64,000 nucleotides of DNA from Hetaerina americana (taxonomy: Eukaryota; Arthropoda; Insecta; Odonata; Calopterygidae): assembly GCA_022747635.1 (NCBI GenBank), contig JAKTNV010000009.1:68408407-68472406 (forward strand), read 5' to 3'. Of this stretch, positions 13,263-26,890 are shown one piece after another. A program made the position numbers and the translations under genes. A model generated the notes under the pieces. The model was not told the origin of the DNA. It saw only the letters and a list, made by a program, of their open reading frames with translations, and made no database searches. Each line of letters begins with the position of its first letter. The stretch's first letter is position 1.

Positions 13263-16200
13263 CAAAATCAATTTGAAATATGTAATATTCGTCTCAGTGG
13301 GGTAATTTCTAATGAAATTGATGAATTACTAATCACTTTATGGTTTTAAATTGTGTAACCCACAGTTTCTGGAAAGTAAAGCAAACTATTTATATGTCTG
13401 CTTGTTATTTATGTCATTTTTTTAAGTTACCTGCATTTGAAGTGTAAATACATCACTGAAGGAACTGCTCAGCTTCAAATGCGGTATTGCTGCTATCATA
13501 GATCATTTGAAGGTTCAAAATATTCAATGATTCCCAGTATATTTATTAATACTTTTGTAAATTAAAAACGTATTTATATATTGGTAACCTTCTAATAAAA
13601 ATAATATTCAGCTACATGTTTTCGGTCGCCAAGCGATTATAAAGAAGCCGATAACAACTCTTAGCTACTTCTTAGCCTTACTTTTTATGCTTATTTTTGA
13701 GTTTTCTTCATTAATTGAGTTCAGTAGCCATTCAAACTTAAACCTCATTTTTGTTTACCCCTAATTTAAGCCCTATTTTGTTTTCATTCTATCTATTTTA
13801 TGCATTTCCATCTAATATTTCGAAGTCGTTCCCGTCGTTTCAATGTAATGTTCTCCGTGTAACTGACTCAAAAGAAGTCAATTTATAAAAAATAGAAAAT
13901 AAAATAATGTACAAAGGGATAAAGGATGCATTTGAAAGATTGAAATTTACTATTTGAAGAAACTATCTGCAAAAAAATGAAATGAATAAATAAGAGCAAA
14001 GAATATTTATTATGAGAAACGATGAAATTTTAACTGCGGAATAATAAGGGAGAAAAATAATGATTTGTAAAATAAAGTAATATGCAAAAGCAGTAGAATT
14101 TTGATACATTTCGTGGGTAGATGAATATTAAGACTAAGAGAATGGGAAAGAAAGAGACGAGATATCATCGGTGGCGGTAGAAGAAATGTGTTGATTTGTT
14201 TATTGTACCCTGTTTTTCAACATATTCCTACATTTTTAAAAAAGAATAATAGTTACAATGTTACAAGATTAGTAGACTTTTTATCGAAGATGTTTTGACA
14301 TTCTCCTTGCTATATTGTAATTCATGTGTCTTCATTTTGTCTTCCAGACTATTCCAAATAATCTACCGTATCAATACTTAGACATTCAATTACGTTTTAA
14401 TTTCTTTTCTTTTTTTATACCAGGGCTGTAAATTCCTTTGTAAGTTATATTTGCACAAATTTCTTGTTCTCTAATTCATATTTCTACATTGATTATAATT
14501 ATCACGAGAAATCACAAAAAATATATCTTTTTACTCTTTAGCTTCTTATTATTCCTTCAGTGTAATGTGTATTCTTGTTGACATTATTTTCCAACGTAAG
14601 TTCTTAATTGGATACACATTAAAAAGCGCAAATCATTTTCTCACTGGCGTCAAACACCCTATATTAAAGCTAACTAGTTAAATATATTTACTATTTCAAT
14701 TTTTTTATCTCAAAGTTTCCCCAATTTTCTTCTCGTTTTTTAAATTGAAAATTCGGGAATTAATGTATAATTGTTTATTTTGAACTTTTCCGCTTACGAT
14801 TTATTATAGAGTTCACAATTAAATATGATACAATTCTGTAATGCACGTGAAAATGAGAACATTATCGATTATTATTGAACATTAATTTTTTTACCAATGA
14901 GAAGGCATTAAACTTTTTGAACTAATTATTTATTACAAAAGCTTTAGATTTAAAAGAATCTTGAGACGAAAAAGAATATTATAACCTGTCATATAAATAT
15001 CGTTATATTATTTAATATATCGATCGATAGTAAATATAGCCTTTTCTGACGATATATGGCCATGACCAAATAGCTAAGGATGCTTAATGTTAATTGACGG
15101 TATGATTAGTAATTAGTGGGGAAATATTAATTTTTCCTTCGAAGCAAAACCTTCAATTCTAATTCCAGTTTTTCTTATAAACTATACATTATATAACATT
15201 ATAATTTGAACTGAAAACGGTTCATATTCGCAGTTTCATTTATAAAAGCAGAGAAATTAATCGGATAAGAGTATTAACAAAAATTCCCGACGGTACATTT
15301 TACTGCTGATTTAAAAATGGGCATTTAAAATCTGTATTAGTTATAACTTTATTCTACAAAATAAAAGCATTGATATATGTTACTTTTTTACTATGACACT
15401 CACTGTTTTTTTTAATATGCTAACCGAAAAATACAACGTCTTTTAATTAAACTAAGATGTAAATGGAAAGAAGGGAGGAGACAATGAATTAGGAAATGGA
15501 GTAATAACCATGGAGTCAACGGATTTTGATAGAAACTCGTATGAATTAAGACTGGACTCAAGGAAATGGAATGGTGTAAGTACAAATTATGCGGCATTAG
15601 GATGGTCTAAATATTTATTATAAATTTAGTGTGAACATACGAAATCTAGAGCAGATGTGCAAAATTTGGGAAAATAATAAAAATGTAAAAGGGAAGAACG
15701 TTCTTGTATTTTAGTAATTGCCCATGGTGAAACGGGCAGATAACTTTCTAACAAATAAAATTCTTCAAGATTGCAATGGACATGAGTACTGGAGGATGGT
15801 AAATTAATGGTATCTTCTATAAATAAAAAAGGCCCAGTCAAAATGAAGAACGTGTATCCGGTTCAACATGGATTGTGCACGAAGTTAACTATTTTTGACG
15901 TGTGCCTAATAAAATGATAAAAGGCTCTCTCAGAATATGCTTCATATGGAATAGGAGTCTTTGCAGTCACAAGGAAGATCATTTTGCGGAGAAAAAATTA
16001 GAATGACTTGCCTAGATACTTTGAAATTCGTCCTTGAGAAGCGAACACATAAAATCCAAATCCCATTCCCAAATACTGCTCCCGAGAAAAGTATTCGTTC
16101 CAATTTTAAGAACGTTATTGGAAAATTTATACTGCAGATTTATTCAATTCATTCAATTATGTCCACTCTCACATTTTAATTTTATAATTACACTTTATTT

Positions 16201-17700
16201 CTTATTTTTCCTTAAAGATAAACTTGTATGGCAACGTTATTATATTCAATGTAATTATTCATCTATAAAATGATAGTACTATATTTAACAGCCGAATACT
16301 AAGTAGATGGTTGCTAGTGCAATTATATGATTCCGTAGAGTTAAGGGCACCATATAAGGGCCGTCCACAATAAGAAACTTTTTCAAGGTTCACTGCTGGA
16401 TATAATTGTAGAACAACATCGGTTATTTTCAAGGTCCAGTTACCACAATTTCAAATTAGTTTTCGCCTGGAAACACAAATGCCCATTCCTGCAAAAATAT
16501 TAAATGTGACTTGAAAATCAACGTGTTGACAGTACACCGTTCGTTAATGTACTCGCTCAAATTTATCTTACTCGCCCGAAAAGGTTCTTCCCAAAAAAAA
16601 TAGTCACGTTATCTGGGTAAGAACAGTTAAGGGTACTACAATTTTTGTTTTTTAGTTTCAATCGTTTTCCAAAAAGTCATTTTAAAGGAATATTTTTCAT
16701 AGATCTGAAAGTCAAAGCTAAAATATAATAAAAAGTCTTTTGATTTTCTATTAACTATTGGTGGCAAGATGAATTTCATCTTTGCATCTCACCCAATTGC
16801 AAGGTTACTTCTGCTTGAGGAAGTCAGGATTTTTATTCAACACTTTCCTATTTGTTACTTTTAGGGAGAGAGAGGATGAAAATAAACAAAAACCAAGAGG
16901 TATTCGATCAAGTACTGCTTAATGAACTTCGAATGTTTTTACTCAGGCGATATACATTTACTATCAAGACTATCTTTGTCTAGTCAAATGGATATTTTGG
17001 AATAGGTTAACTATATTTGAGTGTATAGTCGGTCACATTGAATGATATTCTTATTATTTATATTAATTTCTCCTTCTCGAAATTTTCATTATTTTCCTTG
17101 ATGTTTTATCATTTGGTTTCACGTTATGTCTTTATATGTGTGTAGTAAATACAAGACTTCGCACACATTGATGCCTAAGTTTACCTCTTAGAATTAGAGA
17201 CTATATTTGTTTAAAAGGAGCACATGACACTGGCAGACATGGTACTGATATATACTTAACAAATAGCTTTATTTTACTCTTTTAAAAATAACACTATCTT
17301 TACGCGTAGTGAATATCCCTTTGCTCTCAAATATTAATAACCCTGTTGTCAATGATGCTTTTTCCGTCATTTTAGAGTTCCATATTTTGACTTTTCATCC
17401 AAGAAAGCCCGCTGATTACACTACATGAATATTCGCAAAAGATAAATTACTTTATTTTACCGTTTTTAAGGAGGACAGTTTTGTAATGTAACTCTTGTAA
17501 TATTAACAATTATTAATATTTTTTACTTCATTCATATTTTTAAATCCATTAGACCATTGGTTTTATTAACAATAAAAAATTAATTTATTAGAAAATTTTT
17601 CTTCTAGCTAGATGATAGAATACATAAATTTAAACTGATTTTGATATTTTATATGAATATTATCAAGGAAATAACCGTTATCTTACCCCAAAATTATTGG
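13263..17700. other. AT-rich spacer, no gene seen
   Basis: AT-rich sequence with purine-rich patches (13900-14170, 15440-15600) that resemble eroded LINE 5' or internal sequence but give no readable motif. Two overlapping ORFs of 72 and 79 codons at 15961-16273 are not recognisable. At 17684-17706 a short hairpin (ttacccca/tggggtaa) abuts the 3' end of the LINE copy that starts at 17701. Confidence 0.4.
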
Positions 17701-18480
17701 GGTAATGTTAAGGTAAGTTTTTAATGCGCGTAACTATCAAATAAATATATTGCCTCTCCTAACAAAAAACGGCCCAAGATTCTACTGTACCACAAAGACC
17801 CTCTTATTCTTTTTATAAGGCCTTCATCCGTTCATTCCATCCAACAGCCATACTCTATTCCTACCTCTTCCTCGTTTTCCAAAAATCTTCCCCTCTATCA
17901 TAGTCTTCAACATACATTCCCATTCAATTGCAATCCCCATTCTTAGCACATTCCGATTACTGGTCTAAATCTTTAGAGGATAGTAGACTCTGCTGTGTCC
18001 TCACGTTTCTACTTACCACTGTGAAGTTAAATCTACTTCAGATTACAGTTTTCCCACGAAAAGGTTAAGAATAACATTGCTCGTCCGTGCTAGGAGGCAA
18101 AATTACAATTGGTAAAAAAAGTCTGGTGTGTAGTCACCCCCTGCCATACAACACAGAGATATATTTCAGGAACTATGCAATAAATTAATAAACTAATTAC
18201 ATCATACTCCTGATCAATGCGCTGGGCAACAATCTTTTCTCTTTTCTTAAGATTTTGTCCAAAATTCTTTTTCTACTACCACGCGATCTCCGGCCTCATT
18301 TGTTCTCGTCTCAGTCCGCATAACCTTTTCCATCCTTCTGCATACCCAAATGTCAAAAGCCACAAATCTACACCTATCGTCCAGCTTTCATTACCATTTT
18401 TTTCTTCACCGTACATAAGTACACCTCATTTCGAAGTGAAGTCATAGTCAAGTGCCCGTCATAATTTTCTTCCTCCTTGT
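17701..18480 (-). mobile_element. LINE family A 3' end, split by about 240 bp of foreign DNA
   Basis: Two - strand blocks belong to one truncated LINE. Block 18480-18206 translates to FVAFDIWVCRRMEKVMRTET, the 'EAFEMW.WRRM.K..WTD..TNEEVL' region that follows the RT domain. Block 17965-17701 translates to MIEGKIFGKRGRGRNRVWLL, the terminal 'IEGK..GKRGRGR' domain, and then the family 3' UTR (aactatcaaataaat) ending at the shared terminus. The 17966-18205 interval between them has no LINE similarity that I can see and interrupts the protein where only a short linker is expected, so it looks like a nested insertion. Confidence 0.75.
17966..18205. mobile_element. Probable insertion inside the LINE copy at 17.7-18.5 kb
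   Basis: This segment lies between two consecutive pieces of the LINE C-terminal domain (WRRMEK.. and IEGKIFGKRGRGR). Its base composition is less purine/pyrimidine-skewed than the LINE on either side. I see no transposase, clear terminal repeats or poly(A) end and cannot name it. A short nonautonomous element or SINE is possible. Boundaries are approximate. Confidence 0.4.
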
Positions 18481-20997
18481 GAAAGATTCCTTAAGTAAAT
18501 ATACATAACTATTATATTTAATCTTATTTTTTAAGTGAACTATAGGTATGGCCATTTGCGCTGAAATATATTATTCTCGTATCAGCCGTATGATCATGGA
18601 TAACTTATATACATGTAAAATTCAAAATTTGAAAAGATTGTTTAACCAATTTACTCCATATTCAGTTATTTTTGGTGGGAATACTTGATCGCTCACTTTT
18701 AAGAGTTGGATAGTAAACAGTGTTTCATGATTTTCATGACTAAATAATACTAATTTTTATATATAGTCGGACTAGAAGAGTTTTTGTTTTTCGGTTGTTA
18801 TTATCTACTCACGGTAAAATGCGCGTAATTTTAATCCCTGATGTCACCATACTGTCAATTCTTCAAACATGATATTCCGTCCTTTTTTTCACCAACTATC
18901 GACCCCCAACGTCGCATCGTGCCGAGAACGTCCGTTTGCACCATCTGGCGCCCGTAAAATGAGCTGCCGTAGCGGTGGCTCAATCTTACAACTCGGATAG
19001 TGATGACCGTTGTTTATTATCAATGAAGAATAAGTAGCATAACATTATTATTCCACTACTTCTGTTCTAGTATTCTTCTAAAGCCTTTTAATTTATTTTT
19101 TTCAAATTATTTTATTTATTCAACTAAGAAGATATGTGCTTAGAATTAGTTCGTTAAGCGACCGTGATTATTTGATGCATTCGTTTTGACCGAGTGCTTT
19201 TCTTCGAACTTTCTTCATTATTTGAACTGCAATTGTCTCAGAGATAGAACATCATTATCTCATTTTTTCCTTTTGATTGTTCCTGCTGCTAACGTAAAAT
19301 GATTGGAAGTATTTATTTTCCTTTCTGGTTTTATGTCTATAATGTCCGTTCAATTTATCATTTCTGAAATGAGGCGAATAGAAAAAGGATTTTCGGAAAT
19401 TAACGTAGAATAATATCCATAATTAATATTCCTACATTCAAAAAAGCTCCCGATACTTTTTCCTAATAGAATAAAGCGGCCGCATTAAGTGAAAAATTAC
19501 TTAAATTGAAATATTTTACGCTCTCTTGCTTCAATGGTTTCGAAGAATCAGGAATGTATCGCTGACAGCGTAATAGCTCCATCTTATCAATTAAATCATT
19601 ATAAACAGAAATCTGTTCAAGTTTTGTACACGTGCCTAAAATTATTACCATAGTGAGGAATTCTTTTATTATCATGATCTTACTTATCTCATTTTCATCA
19701 GAAAAGTTTATCTTTTCAAATTCTTTTGGATTCTTGTTCCAATTCAATCAGAATTTTAGTACAAATTAATTATACCATAAGTCGTACTTTGTACATAGTA
19801 GAGTTACGCTTTAGAGAATGTAATGATCGAGGAGGCAAATGAGAACTTCGAACTGAATTTACAAAAGGGGGTTAAAAGTTTAAATTTTAATCTATTTTAG
19901 TGAATCAAATAGTCTTAGAAACACGGAATATTAAGTTTTAAATACAAGCTCAAACCCTTTCTGCCGTAAATGTTTAATAATATCTTAGCTCTACTCAAAA
20001 TATATCGGCAAAAAAATTTCATGACACAATATCGTTTTGATTTCAAATGAAATATGCGAATGTGTAGGGATATTTTTATACTTATTCATTAGGCACATTG
20101 GCACTAAGGGCATATTATAATAATTTTTTAATTGACATTTCTGCAGAATGTTCTAGGCAAAAGGTTTCTAGGGCATTTTATTTCAAAATATATACCACAG
20201 AATAAAACGGCCAATACTAGAATTAAGTAGTAATAAACAAGAAAATGCTTATAATGATTGAAATGAGCTCTTACGGCTAGTAATATTGAATGAATGTAAA
20301 ACTCATCTAGCCAACTTAGCTAGCCAATTTATTTAATTTGTACTTTTAGAAAGGTAAACTGTTTACGGCTATTGGAGTTTTACATTCATTCAAGAAAATA
20401 CTTCTTCAGAAATACTCATCAAAAAATCCTCTGGAATCAATTTTTTGGGTATGAAATGTTAAAATATTGTTTTACATTTTATTTTTTTCAAAACTGAAAC
20501 CCATTATTAGGCAGATAGGTTGTTGGTTAACAATACGGTAAAACTTATGAACTTTTGATAGCCGCTAAAGATTAGAATTATTCTGAATTCTTATATTACC
20601 AACTGATTACTAAATAATTCGATTCTCTGAAATACCATTATTAAGGAGAATAAACATTTTTAAAAAGGTACTTCCATTGGAGAATTTTTCAACTTTGGTT
20701 CAAATTATGCTTAACTGTTGTATAAAGGAGCAATAAGGAATAGTTTATGGAAAAGCTATTGGCTGCAACGACATTTAAAGATCATGCCAATTATTAAACC
20801 TATGAACATATTCTTTTGTGAATATTTTTATTCATTTTTATTTCCAAGACTCATTGTAAAAAATAAATATTCACAGTACAATCAAAATTGAATGAAAATA
20901 AGCAGTTAATGCGAAATACTTTTAATTAATACGACTTAAGAGCATTCATAAAGTCAAACTAATTAATATTATATTTATCACACCATACTTTGCCCCA
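18481..20997. other. AT-rich DNA with a small GC-rich patch and a long inverted repeat
   Basis: Mostly AT-rich. A GC-richer patch at 18898-18985 contains caccatctggcgccc. Its reverse complement resembles an insect CTCF-type core (AGATGGTGC versus AGGTGGCGC), but one such match is weak. A - strand ORF of 94 codons (19463-19747, Lys/Glu-rich start MNWNKNPKEFEKINFSDEN) is not recognised and may be chance. Confidence 0.35.
20286..20393. repeat. Inverted repeat with perfect 19-bp arms (MITE-like)
   Basis: Left arm ttgaatgaatgtaaaactc (20286-20304) is the exact reverse complement of gagttttacattcattcaa (20375-20393), with a 70-bp centre. ctagccaa-type repeats just inside the left arm and a further ggctagt/acggcta pair near the ends suggest a short palindromic element. 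No target duplication was recognised. Confidence 0.7.
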
Positions 20998-21003
20998 TTT
21001 ATT
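20998..21003 (-). promoter_or_regulatory. Candidate polyadenylation signal AATAAA
   Basis: On the - strand this reads AATAAA. It lies about 135 nt downstream of the stop codon of the candidate terminal exon at 21139-21262, a normal distance for a short 3' UTR. In AT-rich DNA a chance hexamer is common, so it supports the exon call only because of its position. Confidence 0.4.
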
Positions 21004-21138
21004 ACTCCTAGTGCTATATATTGTTGTCATTTTCGAAGTATTCCCATGACGGGATATCCAACTTCAAGAGATCGGTGTACATCGCGGCTTCAGTAGTACC
21101 CAGCCTCAGCAGGCTCCGAAAGCGGCATCTCATTCCAC

Positions 21139-21262
21139 CTACGGCCGGTTTAACTGCTTTGCGCTAAACCGGGAATTGGCGGAAGGGTCCTCCCAGGCGG
21201 ACGCACGGTTGATCGCGGGCGACTCGAAGGGTTTAACCTGCGGAATCCTGGTGCCGCCGCGC
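21139..21262 (-). CDS. Candidate terminal coding exon of an unidentified host gene
   Basis: A sharply GC-rich block stands out from its AT-rich surroundings. On the - strand it is preceded by a good splice acceptor (aacttctgtcaatttcag, AG at 21263-21264). It is open for 40 codons in one frame, offset by one base from the splice site (intron phase 2), and ends at TAG (21139-21141). The peptide contains IPQVKPFESPAINRASAWED and ends SAKQLNRP. Third codon positions are strongly GC, unlike any chance ORF here. GC-rich sequence continues about 90 bp past the stop, then turns AT-rich with an AATAAA at 20998-21003. I do not recognise the protein family, and no upstream exon is identifiable further along the - strand in this window (21.3-64 kb). 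It could instead be a TE-derived or CpG-rich noncoding segment, but the combination of acceptor, frame, stop and poly(A) signal favours a real last exon. Confidence 0.5.
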
Positions 21263-21264
21263 CT

Positions 21265-24200
21265 GAAATTGACAGAAGTTAGACTTAGATTAATGTCCGT
21301 TAAATACCTAATCCTGGGGTTTTTCTGCGTTATAATATAAAAAAGTCAAGTAGAAAATCGTAAAACAAATTCTTACTAAAAGCATGTTGGGATAAGATTT
21401 CAAATCGTACCTAGAATTATATAGGTGCATGATTCTTACCTTCACAAATTTCTTCCTTGCTTTCACTAGAAATTTCTAGCGAGCCGATTTTGAAATAATT
21501 TAATCCCAGTTAATAAAGTAAATCCAAACGTTTTTTATTTGAATAGATGTAACTTTACATTTATTGAATACTCTAATGAAACTGTGAATATATTATTCCA
21601 TACTCTCTACAAATGTGATATGAGCCTTAATATTAACTTGCTTGGTTTATCATTAATATTCACTATAGATCAACATCTTAATTATATTTATGCGTCTAAA
21701 GATTAAACTAATACGATAATAGCTAAGTCTAGACTAAAAACTTCCGAACATATCCTTTCATATATTTTTTTATGCAGTTAGATCTTGAGAAGAAATTTTA
21801 GGAAAGCAAATAATTTTTTATCACAAACCTCATTTAGAATAAATTGAGAGTCCCAAGTTAAGTACTAGGTACAATATGAATGCATAAATGTATTATATAC
21901 TAAATGCTTTTTGCTATTAAATATCGAGGAAAGGTGGAATTCCTTTAGGTACTGACATATCTGTTGTAATAACTTATCTGAGTACGTACGATTTTTGAAG
22001 TAACGGAAAGAAATCGTCATAATGGAGTTAGAACACAGTGATTGAAATGTTAACGTTTTTTTATTTTATTTGCTATATGGTTGAATATAAGACAATAATT
22101 TGTGAATCTTCCTCCTTTATTGTTTCCTAAAATAAGGAGGCCTTTGTAAGGTTAAGTTCCAAAATACAGTTATGATAAAAACTAAACGTATTTAATCATA
22201 ATTATCATAATTTGTGGTTCTAAAATGTGAAGTATAAGGTGAAGAGGATATTTGGTATCGTATTTTGGTAACGACTTTTAATGGCAATAAAGTCTTTCTT
22301 ACATTATTAACATAACTTATATTTCTTCACACTGAGCGTTTTTTTCTGTTTGCCATATTCTATTGAAAAGTTACTGAAACAATGCCATTTATATCAAATT
22401 GATTTTCAACAAGCAACCAATTTATAGAATTGTTTGTAGATATCAATGCTTAGTCACCATATTTAGCGCTTGAAAAACTTACAGCGTGTTATTCATTATT
22501 TTTATTTGGTTTGGTCACTTTTATTCTGTATTTTACTCTTCCACGACGTTCTAGATAATTGTTATATGATGGCGATGTTCATTCATTTCCATATGATGGT
22601 TATTTTTGTATTCTATTGGTAGTTATCTCTCGCCTACCTTAACAATTGGTCGTTGGTTTAATCCGCATTTAATTAAAAAAATAGAATATTTCAAGGACAG
22701 ATTTTCAATAACTTTTCTTAGTTTGCTAAACCTTCTGCTTATTATGTAGAAGAAAGAGTAAAATTTGTTATTTTGATAAGCCACCTATAGAGGCTAGAGA
22801 GTATTACCTATTTATTCCATAACGTGGAAGCAGGATTAATCCTCATTATAAAAGACTAAACTGTATCTAAGTCATCATACAACTTCTTGGACCATGATTT
22901 ATAAAATATGTGATAATTTTTAAATTGGGGCATATAATTATATAGTTCTATTGCGCTTTACGTTATCAATGACTGTGCACCACTTTTTTGTCGAATAAGT
23001 TCTTTTAAATGACTATCGATGAATGAAATATAACGGAAAGCTTTGAATTTTCCAGTCATCTTCATATTATACACCACTCTTTATGTAAAAGGGCGACACT
23101 TAATAAAATATGCACTTAAAAAGTGAGTTAAGAATTTTTCTACAAATAGTGAACATTTGTTGCAGCACTTCTAGATTGAAAACTTAATCAGAAATGGCAA
23201 CCACTTAATACGACAGTAACGTATATATCTAGAAGGCTGCGGTGTTTTTTCAATAATATGTCTCTAAAGCAATGCCATGTTTTTTAATACTTTATATTTT
23301 ATGAATTGAAGACAATTTTGTTAATAACAAATACACTTCATTTGGCAATGCATAATGGGTAAATACAATATTAAAATGGTTTTTAGATTATGCTAAATTG
23401 TGAAAGATAAACTATGTAAGAAGAGATGCTGGTTAAGGACATGAAGTTCCTGCTCTGCTTTTCTTTCGTCGTCTTTACATAAATGCCGGATTATAAATTT
23501 AATAAATTGTTAGGCTCCACAGCCATAGTATACTCATCTACTTGACGGCTTGCTGGATACAAAGAGGGGAGAGGAACTAAATATACCGCTGATATAGGTC
23601 TAGACCGGAGATCGGAAAAAATTTCGCCGGCATGCGGTCTTCTCTGGCGAAGGGCGGTGACTTGCGGACTCTGGCACAACCGGATTGCATTGCGGCTGGA
23701 ATCTATGGAGGCGAGAATTGACGAAAAAAAGCTGTAGATGGGTCCACAAAAGGAGGAATAACTGAAATGAATTGGCTTCCATTTAAATCTCTATATATGG
23801 TCAAGCTCACGGTGCATACCCGTATATCTCGTTCTTGCCTCTATGATTAATTATATAGTTCTGAAGACTTATTTTATATCCATGTTCACTGAAACATGTT
23901 AAAAATGTTCGCAGAAATAATTTTCTCTATAAATATCTTTTCAATGCTATATTTTTTATCCCAAAATCTAACATAATCACCGTGGAGATCTAGATACCTT
24001 AAGCTATACCGATATACGAATGCATGAAATTATTGTGTGAACAGTTATTCAGGTATGTATATTTTAACACAATCTTCAGTTTCAATGTTACTTCTGGATT
24101 GGACATTCTTTCTATATATATATATATACATATATATGGCTATACTTATGGCTTTTATACAGTGAAATTCATGTTTATATATATTCCTCTGTTAGTTTGT

Positions 24201-26690
24201 AATACATTTGGCGCTTCGGTATCTCTCTGATACATGTTTTGTTCGCATACCGATTGGAAATATTAAGTTTTCTTGGTTAATAAGTAATTCTAGGATTAAT
24301 TAACTCTATCAAAACGTTCAGACTAAAATTATATCCAAAATTGTAAGCCAATTAACGAAATAAATGATTTACAATTCAAACCGAATCAACGAATACACAA
24401 ACAAGGCATATTACGACACCCTTTTTGACTACTTCAAATTGGGATATAAATAAATGATTCTTTCAAAATAATGCACACATGTATTTAATAATGTGGATGT
24501 TGTAAAAGTCTTTAAAGAGAGGTAAATGCGTTTTTAGGAATTATTTACTCATATTTTAGAAAATATTCTGGGTATAACTGAGTTATCCGGAATAATGAGG
24601 TAATCCAAAGTATAAGTCGACGTACGGCAATGAGTAAAACCATCGTTCAGATATTCTTCGGTAAATTCTTGGGTACATTGAGAAATATTTCTTGCTAGGT
24701 AGACCTATAAGGGACATTGAGTAAGCTACATACGGTACGCAAAATAAGGTATTTAGGCATTTCATTTCTTATTAAAAGGCAAAACTATTATGAGAATGAA
24801 TCAATTTAAAATCGCAATATATTTCGAATGACCATTTTTACCTTTTAGTTGATTAGACTATAGAAATTTTATAAAAACATAACATGATACACACAGGGCA
24901 ATAACACAATTCTTAAAAACATTAAAAGAGGGTCATGCTCAATGCTCATGCCCAAAATCAAACTCAGAAGCAGTTCCTTGGGCATTATATCGCCCGTAAT
25001 GTACTTAGGTTCAATGAGTTCATTTAGATCACGCCATAATTAAATTATTCGAAGAAAAGCATTACCGCTAAAATTTCCTGCATTAGTACCTTTATAACAG
25101 TATTAACATAACAACGCTAATTATTGATAGAAAACATTAATAAAAACGGTATTTTATTTCAAACTGTTGATGTCCACTGAAATAACACTTTTTAATAAAT
25201 TGAAATAACAATTTAACACCTAGTACATTGGTGGCGAAAATATAATATAAATAGTATCATGACCAAACAAATTTCGAAAACACTTACAGCCTAGAAGTCT
25301 ATTGTTATTAATGTGAAAAATATGTAATGCCTTGTCTATTTCATTTACGTAAGTAAACGTTCATCAAAATATCATATTTTTCACATGCCCTTTTTTTTGA
25401 GGCTCGATATATAAAAAAGTTAAACTATGAAAACCTCACAGCTCAGTTTTGCTGCACGAGAAGGTACAAACAATATTAAAATATTTTAATTTCTGGGAAT
25501 TTGATGAAAATAATATTCAGTCCATACCATACGCACTTGAAACATGCAAACAAGTACGAGGCGTAGGTACAAGTTCGTAATTGGCATCGAAATATACAAA
25601 AGTTAAGATGACAAAAGTTAAGGAGAACAGTGTTGGCATGCTTTGTCGGTAAATTTCAACTGATGTACGGCAACGAATCAAAACTACTGGCACATATCAT
25701 TTTAAAACTTTATTAATATTTATTTCATGAATAAAAATTAAAAATCAATGCGGTTTATGCAGACGTATATGAAGAAGATAAGAGTTCAAGGCCGATAGCA
25801 TTTAGAACATAAGAAAAAAGCTAACTACATCTATACCACCAAAACATGAAATAGAAGGCCTAAAAGAGGCATCTTGGGGCTGGATACCTTTAGCTAGGAA
25901 ATCGTATAAAATCAATAGGCATCTTTTCTACTCAAACTGGATAAAAAAATAGATAGAAAATCAGTATGTAAAAATAATCCTTGTAATAGATGCATTTTAT
26001 TAATCAAGATTGAGACATGGGAGACATGAAAGCTATATCCTATCCGGCCAAGGTAGGGCAGAAGAACCATCAGGGCACAATAAAATTGGTATTTTATGAG
26101 AAATAATGGATGGTTTCAGTCAAATATTAGTTAATCAAATTTATGTTATATTTAATATTTAGCGGGTAATTATAAATGTTCAGCCGTACAGAATCATCTC
26201 TGGTTCTCATAATACAAGTCTAAGGCCCTGAAATTTGCTTTGAGAACATACTACTACCCACATGAGCCCATTTCGATTATATAAATCTTGTCAATAATTA
26301 AGGTTAGAACTATAATGATAACCTCTGTATTATACTGAGCTAAATCAATAGCATGTTATAATCCTTTCATGATTTTCACATATAGAATTTGAAAAACAAC
26401 CACATGCTTGTTATTCTGGGCTGGCCGTTTCTCGGGTCTAAGATGAATTGTATGGCATATAAGAACACCGATCATATCATTGTAACTTCACTGGTAACCT
26501 CTATGAATTTGTCTCTGAAGGAGCTGGATATTGCGGTGGGGAAGTTTTTATTATAATATTTGCGCCAATGTCTAACGTTTACATTTCAACGCATCAAATG
26601 CAGCGTTATATTTAAGAAAATCTACATTTATGGCATTCATAACTCCCGTTATGACACTAAAACTTATGGCAAATAATAAAAATCTAAGAA
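21265..26690. other. AT-rich DNA, probably intron or intergenic
   Basis: Mostly featureless AT-rich sequence. A GC-richer patch at about 23500-23780 (cgccggcatgcggtcttctc, ggcgaagggcggtgacttgc) is open on the - strand in two short overlapping frames (62 and 60 codons) without recognisable similarity. A short (TA)n microsatellite lies at 24113-24137. If the exon at 21.1 kb is real, part of this stretch would be its upstream intron. Confidence 0.4.
24113..24137. repeat. (TA)n microsatellite
   Basis: About 12 TA dinucleotide repeats interrupted by one C (tatatacatatatat). Simple sequence with no other feature. Confidence 0.9.
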
Positions 26691-26890
26691 AGAATTGAGT
26701 AGAGAAAAAAAATAGCTGTTCCTCCATTTTTGCTCTAAGTCGTTAAACCCTGGAAATATGATTACAATTGCATATTCCAGTGCAAAGCGGGTTAATATTA
26801 AATCACTAAGTTCTACTCCTTAGAAGTATTGGGGGCATTTGACTTTTATTTTGATAGGAAAATGATCGTAACCATTGTATTAGTACAGAG
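26691..26890 (+). repeat. Dispersed repeat, copy 1
   Basis: This segment and 29083-29282 share a colinear series of words in the same orientation: aattgagta, ttgctctaag / ttgttctaag, tggaaatatgat, caattgcatattc, aaatcacta, tattgggggc and aatgatc. Divergence is substantial, so this is an old interspersed repeat. The family is unknown and no coding potential is visible. Confidence 0.7.

Noticed and set aside
19463..19747. 94-codon - strand ORF
   Set aside because: AT-driven Lys/Asn/Phe composition and no recognisable domain or splice context; not strong enough to call a gene.
24113..24137. Short TA tract as a regulatory site
   Set aside because: Simple microsatellite with no supporting context.
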